Source of the DNA: Trifolium pratense
Taxonomy: Eukaryota; Streptophyta; Magnoliopsida; Fabales; Fabaceae
Assembly (NCBI RefSeq): GCF_020283565.1
Contig: NC_060059.1
Coordinates: 13,089,501 to 13,153,500, forward strand
Length of the DNA stretch: 64,000 nucleotides
Direction: 5' to 3'
The position numbers and the translations under genes were made by a program. Positions 35,061-46,945 of the stretch are shown here, piece by piece. Numbering within the stretch: the first letter of the stretch is position 1; each line of letters opens with the position of its first letter. The notes beneath the pieces are model-generated. The model was given only the letters and a program-made list of their open reading frames with translations, made no database searches and was not told the DNA's origin.

Positions 35061-35750
35061 ACCGTCAATCACCCTGAATGGGTCGGCCTACCAAACCCAG
35101 TTTTTTCCCGGGCTTGGGCCTTGCAAATCCTAGCCTGGATTATTTTCGAGCTTTTTAGCCCGGCCCGATAAACCCCATTTAAAATATGGGCTAGCCCGAA
35201 TGGGTCATGGGCAGCCTGCAAGCCCGAATAAATATAATAAAAAAAAATTAAAAAATATAAGTAATTTGGATGATTTGAACTTAGTTTGTATTATAAGAGT
35301 TTCTTTTGCTGCCCTACGAGTTTCTTACATATTATCCGCTACTTAAGTAGCGAACGGTGGTTTTTCTCAAATTTCTCATTTTTACTACTAAGTAGTGGAT
35401 GAGTAAAAACTGGTCGCGCCAGAAACTCGTAGGCAGCGGATGAATATAAATAGGGCGCGCGAGAAACTCATAAGTAGTACATGAGTAAAAATAGGGCGCA
35501 CGAGAAACTTATATATGTTTATTTTTTACTTTTTTTTGCCAAAAATTTTGCTAGACAACAAAATTTAAAACAAACAATTTTTGTTATTGGAAAAAAAATA
35601 TGGGCTAGCCCAAAAGCCTGAAGCCCATACAGGTCCGGGCTTGGGCCATACTTTTTCAGGCCCGTTTTTCATTCGGGCTTTTTAGTCCGGCCCGATGTAG
35701 CTCGAAGCCGCTCGGGCCGGTCCGATATGGCCGACAGCCCGTTTTGACAG
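35061..35750. mobile_element. hAT-like non-autonomous element, nested insertion
   Basis: The outer arms are rich in GGGCTTGGGCC, CCCGGCCCGAT and GGGCTAGCCC blocks, in opposite orientation at the two ends. The right end complements to CTGTCAAAACGGGCTGTCGG and the left reads ACCGTCAATCACC. CTCTAA lies immediately outside both ends (35053-35058 and 35751-35756), compatible with a decayed 8-bp hAT duplication. The arms are interrupted by the foldback repeat at 35297-35520. No transposase is present. Confidence 0.6.
35297..35520. repeat. Foldback repeat, family CTACTTAAGTAG, copy 3
   Basis: It starts GAGTTTCTTTTGCTGCCCTACGAG and contains CCGCTACTTAAGTAGCG. It ends in three short direct repeats of the type GGGCGC(A/G)CGAGAAACT, each preceded by a GGATGA(G/A)TAAAAA-like or related string. 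It is the longest of the three copies and lies inside the hAT-like element, so it inserted later. Confidence 0.7.
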
Positions 35751-36515
35751 CTCTAAGTTCATCTACCCATCTAAGAGATCTCAACAAGCCCATGATTTCA
35801 CCAACCTCCACATCAAGTATACACTTTAACCATTATGTTCTTGCGTTCACAAACCTTCCATATAAGATACTCAATTGACAATGTTGTAAGAGTTGGAGAG
35901 TGTATGACCTTGTGACGACTACGGTCTACAAATGTGTCATGGTTGGTAGATTTTGACTTCGGCATTGTTCACATTATGTTTGTGGGTACTTCAAAACCCA
36001 TGAATTACACGTTTAATGAATATCTGCATGTATATGTGTAGATACAAATATCATATTTATGGAGCGAACACAAATATCATATTATCTTTCGCCATGGATT
36101 CCCATTCACATCTCTAGTCTAGGGTGGACAGTACGTGACTCTTGCGATCCAACTCACCTAAGTTTTAACCTACGAATAGAACCCCTGTTTTTTGTTTTTT
36201 GTTTTTTTTTTTTTAAAAAAAACCTATTTTTCAATTAAAAAACTACTCCTATATGGGAAGAATATAACCGATTTGGCGGGATTATCACTTGAGAGAATCA
36301 GAACAATTGAAGAGTTCATAGTTTCACATCAGGTACGCATTACTCTCACAATTCTCTCTTCTTCTGTTTCTATCAACCGTACAATCTTAGGTCAAACCTT
36401 CGTAGAAATAGAACACCCATTGTGAAATTTCAGATTTTTCCCCCAAATCAAAAGAGGGATTTTTTTTTCTTATACCTAATTTCACATTCTGCACAATTTT
36501 TTTTCAAGCAATGCG

Positions 36516-39500
36516 ATGGATTCCAACAACAAATCCTCCGATCAAGTAATTTCAGAAATGGTTGAAATGGGTTTTGAGCATTCCAAAATTCTTGAAGCAA
36601 TTAAAGTAGTGGGTCTATCGATTCCAAGCATTGTGGACCATATTTTCAATACTAGTACTAGTAGTAGCAGTAGCAGTAATCGTGAATCATCCACTACCCA
36701 CATCTCAAAATCACTTCCAAGTAATGGGAAAGCTCTCAAAAAACGAACTTTTTCATCTTCTCTTCAAGTTCCAAAATCGAAAACAATCAACCATTATTTC
36801 CAATCTAGTAGTAAAGTTAATGAGAAAAACAAAAATGTTGTTGTTGATGTTAATGATGGTGGTGATGATGACGTGGAAGAGCATAAGGAGTCTTTACCTC
36901 AAATGGGATTTGATCTTGATCCCGATGTTGCATCTGATTGGGAGATGAGAGCTAGCATTCTGTTGCAAAAGCATTTTGGTTTTTCTTCGTTGAAAAGTTT
37001 TCAGAAGGAAGCTTTGTCTGCTTGGATTTCTCGTAGAGATTGTCTTGTCCTGGCTGCTACTGGATCTGGTTTTGTTCTTTATCTTTACATAAATGTTATT
37101 TCAACAACAATTTGAGACAACGGGATTCAATGACTTTCTAAGTAGTTAACATAGTTCGCTTGTGTGATTGATGCAGTTCAATGAGTGGTTAATGGGGGTA
37201 TCAAGATTTGATAACTTATTAACCATGATTTCAGTTGTTCCAACTACATGTAAACTTGATCACTCGAAAATCTTGGTTTATCACATTTAAAGTTGTGGTT
37301 TATTGCAATATCGAATATATGTATTAATCACTCATTGAACTGTGTTAACCATGTATGTGAAACTGTGTTACCATTTAAGAAATTGTCGAATTTTGTTTTC
37401 TCAAATTGTTCAAACAAATATAATTTTTGCTATCTCTATTTGTTCATAGTTGTTGTGTTCAGTGTAGCTGTGGTGGATTTATTCATGGTGTTACATATTT
37501 GCAGGGAAATCCCTGTGCTTTCAGATTCCTGCATTGTTAACTGGGAAAGTGGTGGTTGTGATTTCGCCTTTAATAAGTCTAATGCATGATCAATGCTTAA
37601 AGCTAACAAAACATGGAATCAGTGCTTGTTTTCTTGGCTCTGGGCAGCCTGATAATACTGTTGAAAAGAAAGCAATGAGTGGCATGTATAGTATAGTGTA
37701 TATTTGCCCAGAGACAGTTCTAAGGTATGGTTAATGCCTTAGGGGCCTCGAACTTTAGTCTGTGTCTTAGAGAAGTCTTCATTTTTTGTCTTTTTTTTTT
37801 CTTCTTATGTTTGGTAACTGCAATATAATCCAATGTAGATTGATTCAACCTCTGCAAAAGCTTGCAGAAAGCCATGGTATTGCTTTGTTCGCAATTGATG
37901 AGGTACATTGTGTTTCTAAATGGGGCCATGATTTTCGTCCAGCTTACAGGTCTGTTACTTTTATCCCGTCTATTTATTCATTGTGTATGTATCAATTAGT
38001 GTGCATACAACATCTTTTATCCCTTCTATTTATTCATTGTATCAGTTAGTGTGCATACAACATCTTAAATTATCATAGATTGTGGGTTGTGTGTACATCA
38101 AAGAAACTAAGATAAATTTTCGGTTGATTTGTTCGAGTGTCAAACATATCACTTTTATCCTTTGTTTTTTTCTTTTTTGCATAGTTCCCGATTTCTTAAG
38201 TGTATTTATTCTACTGTTGCAGTTTGTAAGTATCATATGTTTTTAAACGTCTTCTCTTGTTTCAGCCGACTGTCTGCATTGAGGGAAAATTTCACTACTG
38301 GCAAGCTAAAATCCTTAAAATTTGATATACCTGTAATGGCATTGACAGCTACAGCTACAAAGAGAGTTCGGGAAGACATTTTAAAATCGCTGCGTATGTC
38401 AAAAGATACAAGTGTTGTTCTCACATCATTTTTTCGACCTAATTTACGGTTCATGGTGAGTTTGTTGATGACAATTTGTATACTTATATTTCCCGTTACT
38501 CCATAACACTACAAATTAACGGTGCTTCATTCAGGTAAAGCATAGTAGAACATCATGGGCTTCTTATGAGAGCGATTTTCATGAATTGATTAAAGTATAT
38601 GGTGGAAATAAAAAAGCTTTCACCTCAGATGAGGCAGATGATGTTTCCAATTGCTCTGATGCTTCTGATACAGACAGTGTTTCTTCTGATAATGTGGATG
38701 ACAACCAAGATGACTATGATGAAAGAGATATTAGTTCCATGCACGCAAGAAACACCGGCAATCATAAAAAAAGAAGAAAATTGACAATTGAGTTCCTGGA
38801 AAATGATGTTGATGTCTTTCAAAGTGCGGATGACTTGGATGGTACTGATCTTTCTGCTATCTCTCAGTTCATTACAAATAATTGGTCATATTTAGTTCAG
38901 AAACTGAAAGCAGTTTCAGTGCTAGTAGTAACATCTAAGATTCCTAATTTTTTGTGTTGGTACTTTTTAGTTACCTGCGGTGAATTTTGTGTACAACCTC
39001 CTCCGAAGCAATGTGAGTTATCTGAGACAGTTGATCCACCTGCAAAACCAGAAAAAAGACTCAAAATGCTTAAGGAGCCTTTGGAACGAGGACCAACAAT
39101 TATATATGTACCCACCAGAAAAGATACAGTGAGAATTGCAAAGTATCTATGCAAGTCTGGTGTGAAAGCTGCTGCTTACAATGCCGGGGTATGCATTATA
39201 ATTATATTCAAGTTCGTTTAATTAGATGGTTGTTTATATTTTTAATGAAGATCATGTCTTGACAAAAGAATCTTCAATTGTAAGACACCATATGAAGTAC
39301 TAGGACAGTAGGAAGAAGAATAATTTAAAACTTGTTATTTTTCTTTCCATTTTTTTTAAAACTATTCTGGCATGCTCTACTGTAGATTTCATTGAACCAA
39401 GCGTGACAGTTACTTTTGCATTATGAGATAAATAAGAAAAATTTCCTGCCACTATTTCATTTATAGCATTGTGAGGTTTCAAACCAATTTATGAGTTCAA

Positions 39501-42500
39501 TTACTGTCTCCAGCTGCCCAAGTTGCACCTAAGAAGGACTCATAAAGAGTTTCATGAAAATACCTTAGAGGTATGGATCTCATATTTTTTTAATATGAAT
39601 TGGCGTGGTCAGTTATAACTTATAAGTATTGCTATGTCACCATTTATTACTAAAATTGATATGCTGGATTCAGAAATTTCAGTTAAACGTTTTGTGCTTG
39701 TGTTTTATCATCTTCAGGTTGTTGTTGCAACCATAGCATTTGGAATGGGAATTGACAAATCGAATGTTAGAAGAATCATCCACTATGGTTGGCCGCAGGT
39801 CTTTTTTCAAATACATTTTTCCTTACATTATCAATTATAGTTGAAGTTTTTATCTCTATATGCATTCCACATTTCATACTTTCGCTTCCTGAGTTGTCAA
39901 TTTTTTTTCCTTTTGGAGATACCTCAAATAAATGTATATGTACTTTTATTAGAGTTTGGAAGCCTATTATCAAGAAGCTGGACGGGCTGGTCGAGATGGG
40001 AAGTTAGCAGATTGCAGTAAGTTTAACTATATAGGAGTATACTTCGCAATACTGTTTTCCTTTCTTCTTCTTCTCTTCATTCTCTTTTGAATTTTGAACT
40101 CACCTTGCTCCTTTAATATTAAGTAGGTTGGTTATTGTTTTATTCTTTTGCTTTACTTATGTCTTGTATTTGTCCCCCTTTTTCAACCAGTTCTATATGC
40201 AAACCTAGCAAGGAAGCCGTCACTTTTGCCGAGTCGTAGAAGTGAAGAAATGACTAAACTAGCATATATCATGTTGTCTGATTGTTTCAGGTTCGTTATG
40301 ATGAATATATCTTATTCATCTTATTTTCTGATTTTATGTTAATACTGAATATTATTGTCTATTTGCAGATATGGAATGAATACTTCATGTTGTCGAGCAA
40401 AAACACTTGTAGAATACTTCGGAGAGGATTTCAGCCATCAGAAATGCCTCTTGTACGTGAAGTTTGGTCTCAATACCTTGCTGTTTTATTATGTTAGAAG
40501 TCCCACGTTTAGTAGATAAAAGTGTTCAATGTGGTACTTAAAGTCATGAAGTTTTCCCACCTAATGTACTAATCTCTTGGGTTAGATTCTCTTCATGTGC
40601 TTAAGTCCTAACAATTGGTGCTTTCGTTGAGAGTTAGGTCTCAAAAAGGGCTACCTATAGATTGGATTAAGGTGCTCCACCGAATACTAATAGGTGGGTG
40701 AAGTTCCCAAAAGAGGAAAAGGCTACTATTGGGTCAGTGTCGATAGAGTGAAAGTCGTCGTGGACGTCGACTCTTAAAGGGTGTGGCAATGTCAAGACTC
40801 CCACATTGAATATATAAGTGTGATCAACGTGGTACTTAAGTCATGAGAAATTCTCCCACCTAATTGACTAGTCTTTTGGGTCGGGCTCTCATCAAGTGCA
40901 TTAAGTCTTAACTCAATGTGGGACTCCTAACATTTTAACAGTTTAAGTGTCAGTTGAAGTGAAAATTTATTCTAAAATAGGAGACACTTGAAATACTTTA
41001 TATATTTTAATTTCAACAAGTAGCCTGTATCAAATTACCTTATTTATTGTATTAGCTTATCTGTTTTCTTTTGTAACCAAAGGATTATCTTATGGCTGTA
41101 TTTACTTGTAGTGTGTTAAGTTTTGAGCCATTTATTAATTCATGCTAGCCTTTACACAGTCAATTTCATGATGAACCTCCTTTCATGCAGATGTGATGTG
41201 TGCACTAATGGACCACCTCAAAGACAGAATCTTAAAGAGGAGGCCTGTATTTTACTGCAAACTATAGGGGCCCATAATGTATGTCTAATATTTCATATTT
41301 ATATTATACCAACTACACTTGCATTTATCTTATTTGTGACTTTATACCCAAATATTGACCCTTGGACTTTAACAGCATACTTTTTAAACATATATACCTC
41401 ATCCTACTCTGTGTTTCTGTTTTTATTTATCTAGGTATAGTTTCAAAATGATAAATTGGTTAAACAAATGCTTTGTTTCACGGAGTTCTGGATCTAAAGT
41501 TTTTGCTTCTAAGAGCTAAAGTTTTGTGGAATGAAATTGTCATGGTCCAGTGATTGCTGTATTGCATAAGCGGAAAGAAACTGACGTGTCATCATCTATG
41601 CTAATTTTTCAGGCACATATATATTCCATGGATTCCTCATATAATGATGATATCCATTTCAATTCTAAGGATAGAAGACTAGGAGAGAGGCCAAGTCTTA
41701 TGACGTTAGTTAGAAGTATAAGGGAACAGGTAAACCTACATATAATTATCAGCTTGCACTGAGTCGTTGTTATGGTGGATGCTCTATGTTGTTTCTAATT
41801 CGTGTAATAGGTTTTAATTGCTTCCATTTATGATGGCCATATGCAGTTTCAAAAGTTTTTAACCACTGATATATTGTGGTGGAGAGGCCTTAGTCGAATT
41901 TTGGAAGCTAAAGGATATATCAGGGAAGGAGATGATAAGGTATACTTGCTTTAATAATATATATTACCTGTTATTGTATATTGATATTAAATAGCATTTT
42001 CATAATAATTTTAATTGTTGAAAGTGTTTGATTTGTTGTCCCTGAAAATTAAGAAATTATATGAACATTTGTGCAGTGATTCTACAAGGACATAATTTAA
42101 CATAATGATCTTTATCTGCACGTATTTGGTCTTGTTCCATGCGCGTTGGTAAGTCAACTGCAATTTGACCTCAAGTTTTCCACTGTACAATTGCAGACAA
42201 ATGTTCAGATAAAATACCCTGAGCTAACAGAACTAGGTTTGGAATTTGTGAAGTCCATGAATGAAGAAACTTTCTATGTTTACCCTGAGGCAGATATGTT
42301 GCTTGAAACAAAAATTGACAAACCATTTTCCTCATTCTCAGAATGGGGAAAAGGTTGGGCTGATCCTGAGATCCGTCGCCAGCGCCTAGAAAGAATGCAA
42401 CAAGATAGAAGTCCAACGAAGCGAAAGAGTCCCAGAAAGCAAAAAAAGAGGAGAGGTAAAAAAGTGAAACCTGATTTGAGGACTTCCCGAGGTAGACTAA

Positions 42501-42526
42501 CAGCAAAACTCACAAAACATAAGTGA
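36516..42526 (+). CDS. RECQSIM: RecQ-family DNA helicase, RECQSIM type
   Basis: Fourteen exons: 36516-37068, 37505-37724, 37839-37949, 38266-38455, 38535-39188, 39514-39570, 39718-39798, 39953-40016, 40191-40290, 40369-40452, 41191-41278, 41613-41729, 41847-41939 and 42197-42526, in frame to 913 residues. RecQ helicases unwind DNA 3'-5' in recombination repair. Seen directly: a UBA-like N-terminus (MVEMGF, about 13-18); Walker A GSGKS (about 183-187); a DEVH box in [19 protein letters not shown]; motif III ALTATAT; motif V FGMGID; motif [12 protein letters not shown]; and a Cys cluster CDVCTNGP after it. An acidic insert of roughly 100-150 residues (Asp/Ser-rich, 38610-38860) splits motifs III and IV; this insert defines the plant-only SIM subfamily. 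A basic C-terminal tail ([14 protein letters not shown]) looks nuclear. All motifs are intact. Confidence 0.93.
40492..40932. mobile_element. Solo-LTR-like repeat in RECQSIM intron 10
   Basis: It begins TGTTAGAAGTCCCAC and ends GTGGGACTCCTAACA, so it has TG...CA boundaries inside a 15-bp imperfect inverted repeat. The two ends also carry direct copies of about 110 bp (TGTGGTACTTAA.GTCATGA, TCCCACCTAAT, CTTGGGTT.G, CTTAAGTCCTAAC) around a unique centre. It is related to 3895-4275. The flanking 5-mers TATTA and TTTTA are close but not identical. No internal coding region exists. Confidence 0.65.
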
Positions 42527-43121
42527 CATGCAACATTTTTCTATTCTTTTTATTTATTTGTGTTCCCACCTTGGTTTCAAACTAATCAAAACACCCTCTT
42601 GCGCTATCTTTGAAGCAACGGGTTATGTTTTTATTCTGTGAATATGTAATTTACATTGAATGACATTGCATCTTAATCAAGACAAATACTTGATGATAAA
42701 AAATAAAAAAAAAAAAAACCATTGTATGGCAGCTAGATTGTGCTTCTTTGTTAAGTTTGAATTTCTACTCTTGTAGAAGTAAAACTCTTATGAGTTCGCG
42801 TTGAATAATTTATCACAATACCAAAAATAACAAGAAAAACATAAACTTATGTATACATTTTATGCCATTAATTTTGCTATCGCATTTTCATTGAAAATAA
42901 ACGAAACTGTTAAAATCTTTAACAAGGCCAAATACTTGTTTGATCAACATCTACCATGCAAGTTGGCAGAAAGTGAGCACTTAGATATGTATTTTGCCAC
43001 AAAAAAGGACAGATAATTAATTCATGTTGAAGAAATGTAGTAACCCCAAACCGAAGCAAAGTATAAAGGTTTGTATTGTGTTGCTCATATATGTCTCCAT
43101 GAAGCATAAACATAATGTGTC
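42527..43121. other. RECQSIM 3' flank and upstream region of the small gene
   Basis: I see no further gene. The stretch holds the RECQSIM 3' UTR (A-rich tract at 42701-42717), then about 400 bases of AT-rich DNA that should include the promoter of the gene at 43122. Confidence 0.5.
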
Positions 43122-43517
43122 ATGGACATTGGCAATATCATTTTCGCCATAATAGGCTTCTCTGCATCCTTCATATTTTGCGTGCCAAACCTCAAGAGAT
43201 GGCAAAGGAAACAAGTGACTTTGGAAAAACTAAAAATCATTCGGGAGGCTTTGGAAGAAGCAGAAGAAAGAGTAGTGAGATTCCAAGAAAGACATGATAG
43301 AATATTGAATTATATCAGCGCGTCTTACTTGACCAATGCAGAGGTTGTTGAGGCATTAGCGGGTGCGCGACAAAACATGAACCAAGCATTGGATTTTGCT
43401 GTTCAATTAAGGTCAATTCAGTTTAAAACCATTAGCTCGTTCCCAGATGCAATCCATATGGTTAATGGTACAACAAATACACAGAGCATCAGCATAGGCT
43501 CCACAAGAGGTGCTTGA
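43122..43517 (+). CDS. Small uncharacterised plant membrane/coiled-coil protein
   Basis: A single-exon frame of 131 residues. Residues 4-22 (GNIIFAIIGFSASFIFCVP) form one hydrophobic segment that could anchor the protein. Residues about 28-60 (KRWQRKQVTLEKLKIIREALEEAEERVVRFQERHDRIL) are a charged amphipathic helix likely to be a coiled coil. A second helical block with EALAGARQNMNQALDF follows, and a Ser/Thr/Asn tail ends the protein. I recall similar short proteins in other dicots, but none with a known function, so none is assigned. The ATG at 43122 is the first in frame and directly precedes the hydrophobic segment. It lies between RECQSIM and an F-box remnant, with no shared context. Confidence 0.75.
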   Translation: MDIGNIIFAIIGFSASFIFCVPNLKRWQRKQVTLEKLKIIREALEEAEERVVRFQERHDRILNYISASYLTNAEVVEALAGARQNMNQALDFAVQLRSIQFKTISSFPDAIHMVNGTTNTQSISIGSTRGA

Positions 43518-44785
43518 TTTGAATTGCTATTGATTTTTTAATGTTTGATTTAGATTATTCGGAATGTAATGTTCATTAGATTTCCTTGTTTCTTACTAAT
43601 TTTTAACATTTTCATGACTCTTGATTTACGAGTTTAATAACCCGCGATATTCTTAAATAAAAGCACTTCACCTTCAGGGAGTTTGTGTATTCTTTACATT
43701 CCACGTAAAGAATAAAGATAGTATCCACTAAGCTCATATTGCACCCATCAAGGTTATCATAATCTAGTTTTTAAGTAAATTCGTTTTGCCTAGGTGAAAC
43801 TGAAACGTAGATTCAACTCATAAAGTTTATCTCCTATTAAAATAAACATATATATAATATATATTTTAACTTATTAAGTTTGAAGGTAATCTAAAATTAA
43901 TAATTTTATTTTTAATTTAGAAATTCAAGTGTTATGAATAATAATTATAGAAAATATGACAAAATTAATATACTATTAATTTTAAATTAAAAAATAAATT
44001 GTAAATATTAGATAATTCACACTTAATTGATTTTCTCTTAATCTAATTAGGTAAATATGACTATAATCATGCATTTACATAACAAATAACAAATAGCATA
44101 ACAACTATATGTCCATCAATATCAATATATCTTATAAAGAAATAATATCTCTCTTTTTTTTCCACTTATTAAATATGACTCTTTACATCATGCATATCAT
44201 GCAAGATTGAATATTATATATGATTGAAATACAAAAGTGATTGTATATTTTAACCCCTGTTGTTTTAATTTTTTTTACGAAACCCCTATTATATTATGTA
44301 TCTTATTTTAAAATATTTATGTATCTATTATTTATCAAATTAATTATTATATTTAAATGTATACAAATCTTAGCTTAACTAGCAGCTATGTTGAAATTGC
44401 TAGGCTGGACACCATTTTATATATTTTGCAATATTACGTTGTTTCATCAAAATAAAATTACTTATTTTTATTTTTGACTTTAAATAAAATTACTTATTTG
44501 TTTCTCACTTGTTTTTGTATTGTTTTATTTTTTTTTCACACATGTGCATAAAAATAGGAGACAATGTTGGAAACATACGAGTATTAAAAATTAGGCCTAA
44601 TTAGTCTTTTGGTTCCTTATATTTTAGGTTTCGCAATGGTCCCTTAAAGAAAAAAAAGTCTGGATTGGTCCTTTAAAGACACATTTGTTTCTCAATTGGT
44701 CCTTTCCGTCAATTTAAAAAAAAAAAAAAAAAACATATGCAATTGCTATTAGCATTTTATACAACAATCAAATCAATGATAAACC
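43518..44785. other. AT-rich intergenic DNA
   Basis: I see no gene. A block at about 44598-44720 (TTAGTCTTTTGGTTCC, GGTCCCTTAAAG, GGTCCTTTCCGTCAA followed by a poly(A) of 18) is a typical decayed retroelement 3' end. It sits directly downstream of the truncated F-box gene and may mark where that gene was cut. Confidence 0.4.
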
Positions 44786-45094
44786 TTAACATTGGAGAAA
44801 TCGGCAGTTAGTAAAAAGGACCTTTTTACCATTGTCGATGATGATAGGGTGATCGGAAAGAGCGAGATAGAGATTCTTTTTAGTTGGAATGTTGTTGGCG
44901 AGGGAAGGAGAATGTAAGATGATGGAGTCGATGAAATGGGGATCGGAAGGGAGAAACTGATTCCAGACAGCATCGGAATTTGCGGCAGAACGGAAAGTCT
45001 TGGAAACTATGGAGAGCCTTCCAGCGTCAAGTGGAGTGGTACGAGAGAGTATGGCGGCAATGCACCCTTCCGGTAGTTCCTCAAACGATGTCAT
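44786..45094 (-). pseudogene. PP2-B-type F-box gene, 5' exon only
   Basis: A 102-codon frame starts MTSFEELPEGCIAAILSRTTPLDAGR, the F-box of the phloem-protein-2 B (PP2-B / VBF) family. These are SCF ubiquitin-ligase adaptors whose C-terminal PP2 lectin-like domain recognises substrates or glycans. It continues through SDAVWNQFLPSD and LYLALSDHPIIIDNGKK, where family members have their first intron; a GTAAAAAG donor-like string (about 44832) fits. No PP2-domain exon follows on the minus strand before the next gene; instead an A/T-rich retroelement-like end is found. I read it as a truncated gene. A long-intron intact gene is not excluded but is unlikely. Confidence 0.7.
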
Positions 45095-45360
45095 CCGTCT
45101 TCTTCGTTTTACCTACGAAGAGAGAATAGAATGAATGCTAAATAAGTGCTAGATCGTCAAAGTGAAAATTGCGCATAATTTATAGCATGAGTTTAGGACG
45201 ATGCAATCTAGATTGTCAACGATGCAATCTAGAGACATTGGATGTTTCGTACTTGTCACATTATTTATAGGTACAAGTACCCTTTTATACATTAACAACA
45301 TAATTTATAGCATGGGATGTTCGCATATTCATCTTAGTTTAAGTTATATCTTTTAATTTA

Positions 45361-45549
45361 GAGGAGTGCTAGCAACACACTCTTTAACAAATACACTTTA
45401 ACACACTCTCTTCTATTGGTTAAAATTTATATGGGTCCCATAAAAGTTATATGGGTCCACATTTTTTTATGGGACCCATGTGAATTTCAACCAATAAAAG
45501 AGAGTGTGTTGGAGTGTGTTTGTTAAAGAGTGTGTTGCTAGCATTATTC
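45361..45549. mobile_element. MITE with long terminal inverted repeats and 9-bp target duplication
   Basis: The 189-bp element is almost entirely a hairpin. The left arm carries GTGCTAGCAACACACTCTTT and the right arm its complement. The arms pair with few mismatches for about 80 bp to a centre at TATGGGTCC. The direct repeat TTTAATTTA (45352-45360 and 45550-45558) is a 9-bp duplication, as made by Mutator-like transposases. No coding capacity is present. Confidence 0.88.
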
Positions 45550-45905
45550 TTTAATTTATGACAAGGTAGGATTGAGAGAACATTCATCAGAGCATTCATA
45601 ATGGAGATATTCATTTTTGAGTACTTAACTGGACTCCACGTGTACACATCACTTATTTATAATTTTTTAATAATAGTACCTAATAAATACTCAATCACTC
45701 CAACCCAACATCTCTTAAAAAGTTCTAAATGGGTCCCACCAATAACACATTTCACCAATAACTATACATCATTATAAATGAGACCCGCAAAAACAAAATA
45801 GATATCACTTCCTATTGTAGAACCAGTACCTATTAGATACTCTTTGTGTTTTGCTCCAATCGGAGTACCTATTAGGTACTACTAGTACTTAAAAAAATAA
45901 GTACT

Positions 45906-46024
45906 ACGTCCCAAAATATAAGCAAAAGGAGGTCAATAAAAGTGAATGTATCTGGACTAAATTTTAAACCAAATACATCAACTTTCATTGACCAATTTTT
46001 GCTTATATTTTGAGACGGATGGAG
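45906..46024. mobile_element. Stowaway-like MITE, copy A
   Basis: The ends CGTCCCAAAATATAAGCAAAA and TTTTTGCTTATATTTTGAGACGG are inverted, followed by ATGGAGTA at the right. The left CTCCCTC terminus has been altered (TACTACGTCCC). Internal ACCAAATACAT is shared with the copy at 46822. Confidence 0.75.
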
Positions 46025-46143
46025 TACTCACCATTGGAGATGATCTAAGTTATTATAAGTCAGTTGAATTAGTTATAAGATTGAGAGAAAATTCATTGTG
46101 ATTTGGTGTCACTTTGGTTTGACACCTGTGTCAACGATCATGA

Positions 46144-46144
46144 C

Positions 46145-46237
<93 letters not shown>
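46144..46237. repeat. (TAT)n microsatellite, about 31 units
   Basis: An uninterrupted trinucleotide run of about 94 bp. Perfect arrays of this length are usually polymorphic. Confidence 0.98.
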
Positions 46238-46238
<1 letters not shown>

Positions 46239-46821
46239 GATCAAATAACACCAAGGTGTCAAAACTTAAAAATATAACACCTCCAATAATTATTCACCAG
46301 ATAATCGTCTTACAAAATTGACGATTGGATTGAACTATATTATAACATAAATCATATCTATAAAATATAACATTAATCGAAAATTATTTGATATGCCAAT
46401 GAGATACATCAAAATTAACTCATAAGTTTTTTCGCCAAAAATCATCCCAAAAATCTCGCTAATTGATGTGTATTCGAAACATAAGAGCTAGTAATCAACG
46501 GTCTGCTTATATTGGTGACATCTATTATTACAATTATTATTATTATTATGCGTAGAAAAGTTTTGTACAACAAAAAAAAAAACACAGAGAGAAGTTGGCA
46601 AGACTTGCATTATGGATTTGGATTGCATGTAGTCATCAGAGAAAATTTGGTCGTCTGATTAAGATCAAAAACATTTCTATGCTTGTTCAAAAAACATGCC
46701 CTGTTATGACACATATTAAGGAACTTAAAAATAGGAATTTTGTATTGAGAACAAAAGTGTGACTTTGAAAAATTTAAATGCACAACTTTTAAGAGTAATT
46801 TTTAATATTAAGTACTCAGTA

Positions 46822-46945
46822 CTCCCTCCATCCCAAAATATAAGCAAAAATTGATCAATCAAAGTGGATGTATTTGGTCTCAATTTTTAACCAAATACAT
46901 AAAGTTTCTTTAACTCATTTTTACTTATATTTTGGGACAGAGGGG
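46822..46945. mobile_element. Stowaway MITE, copy B
   Basis: The left end CTCCCTCCATCCCAAAATAT and right end ATATTTTGGGACAGAGGGG are inverted. TA precedes the left end and TG follows the right, so the TA duplication has decayed by one base. It is the same family as 45906-46024. Confidence 0.82.

Larger units (their letters stand above)
34365..36515. other. Formin 3' flank, nested repeat block and RecQ upstream region
   Basis: I see no gene. The formin 3' UTR lies in the first 200-300 bases. The middle holds a GC-richer inverted-repeat element (35061-35750) carrying a foldback repeat (35297-35520). The final 350 bases should contain the RECQSIM promoter and leader; a poly(T) run at 36206-36216 is visible. 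Confidence 0.5.

Noticed and set aside
38905..38985. Possible extra intron inside RECQSIM exon 5
   Set aside because: The only GT...AG pair that looks intronic is about 43 bp, too short for a plant intron, and it would shift the frame; cDNA would settle it.
46103..46321. 72-codon frame with a poly-Tyr run
   Set aside because: It is translation of a (TAT)n microsatellite with no flanking coding signal.
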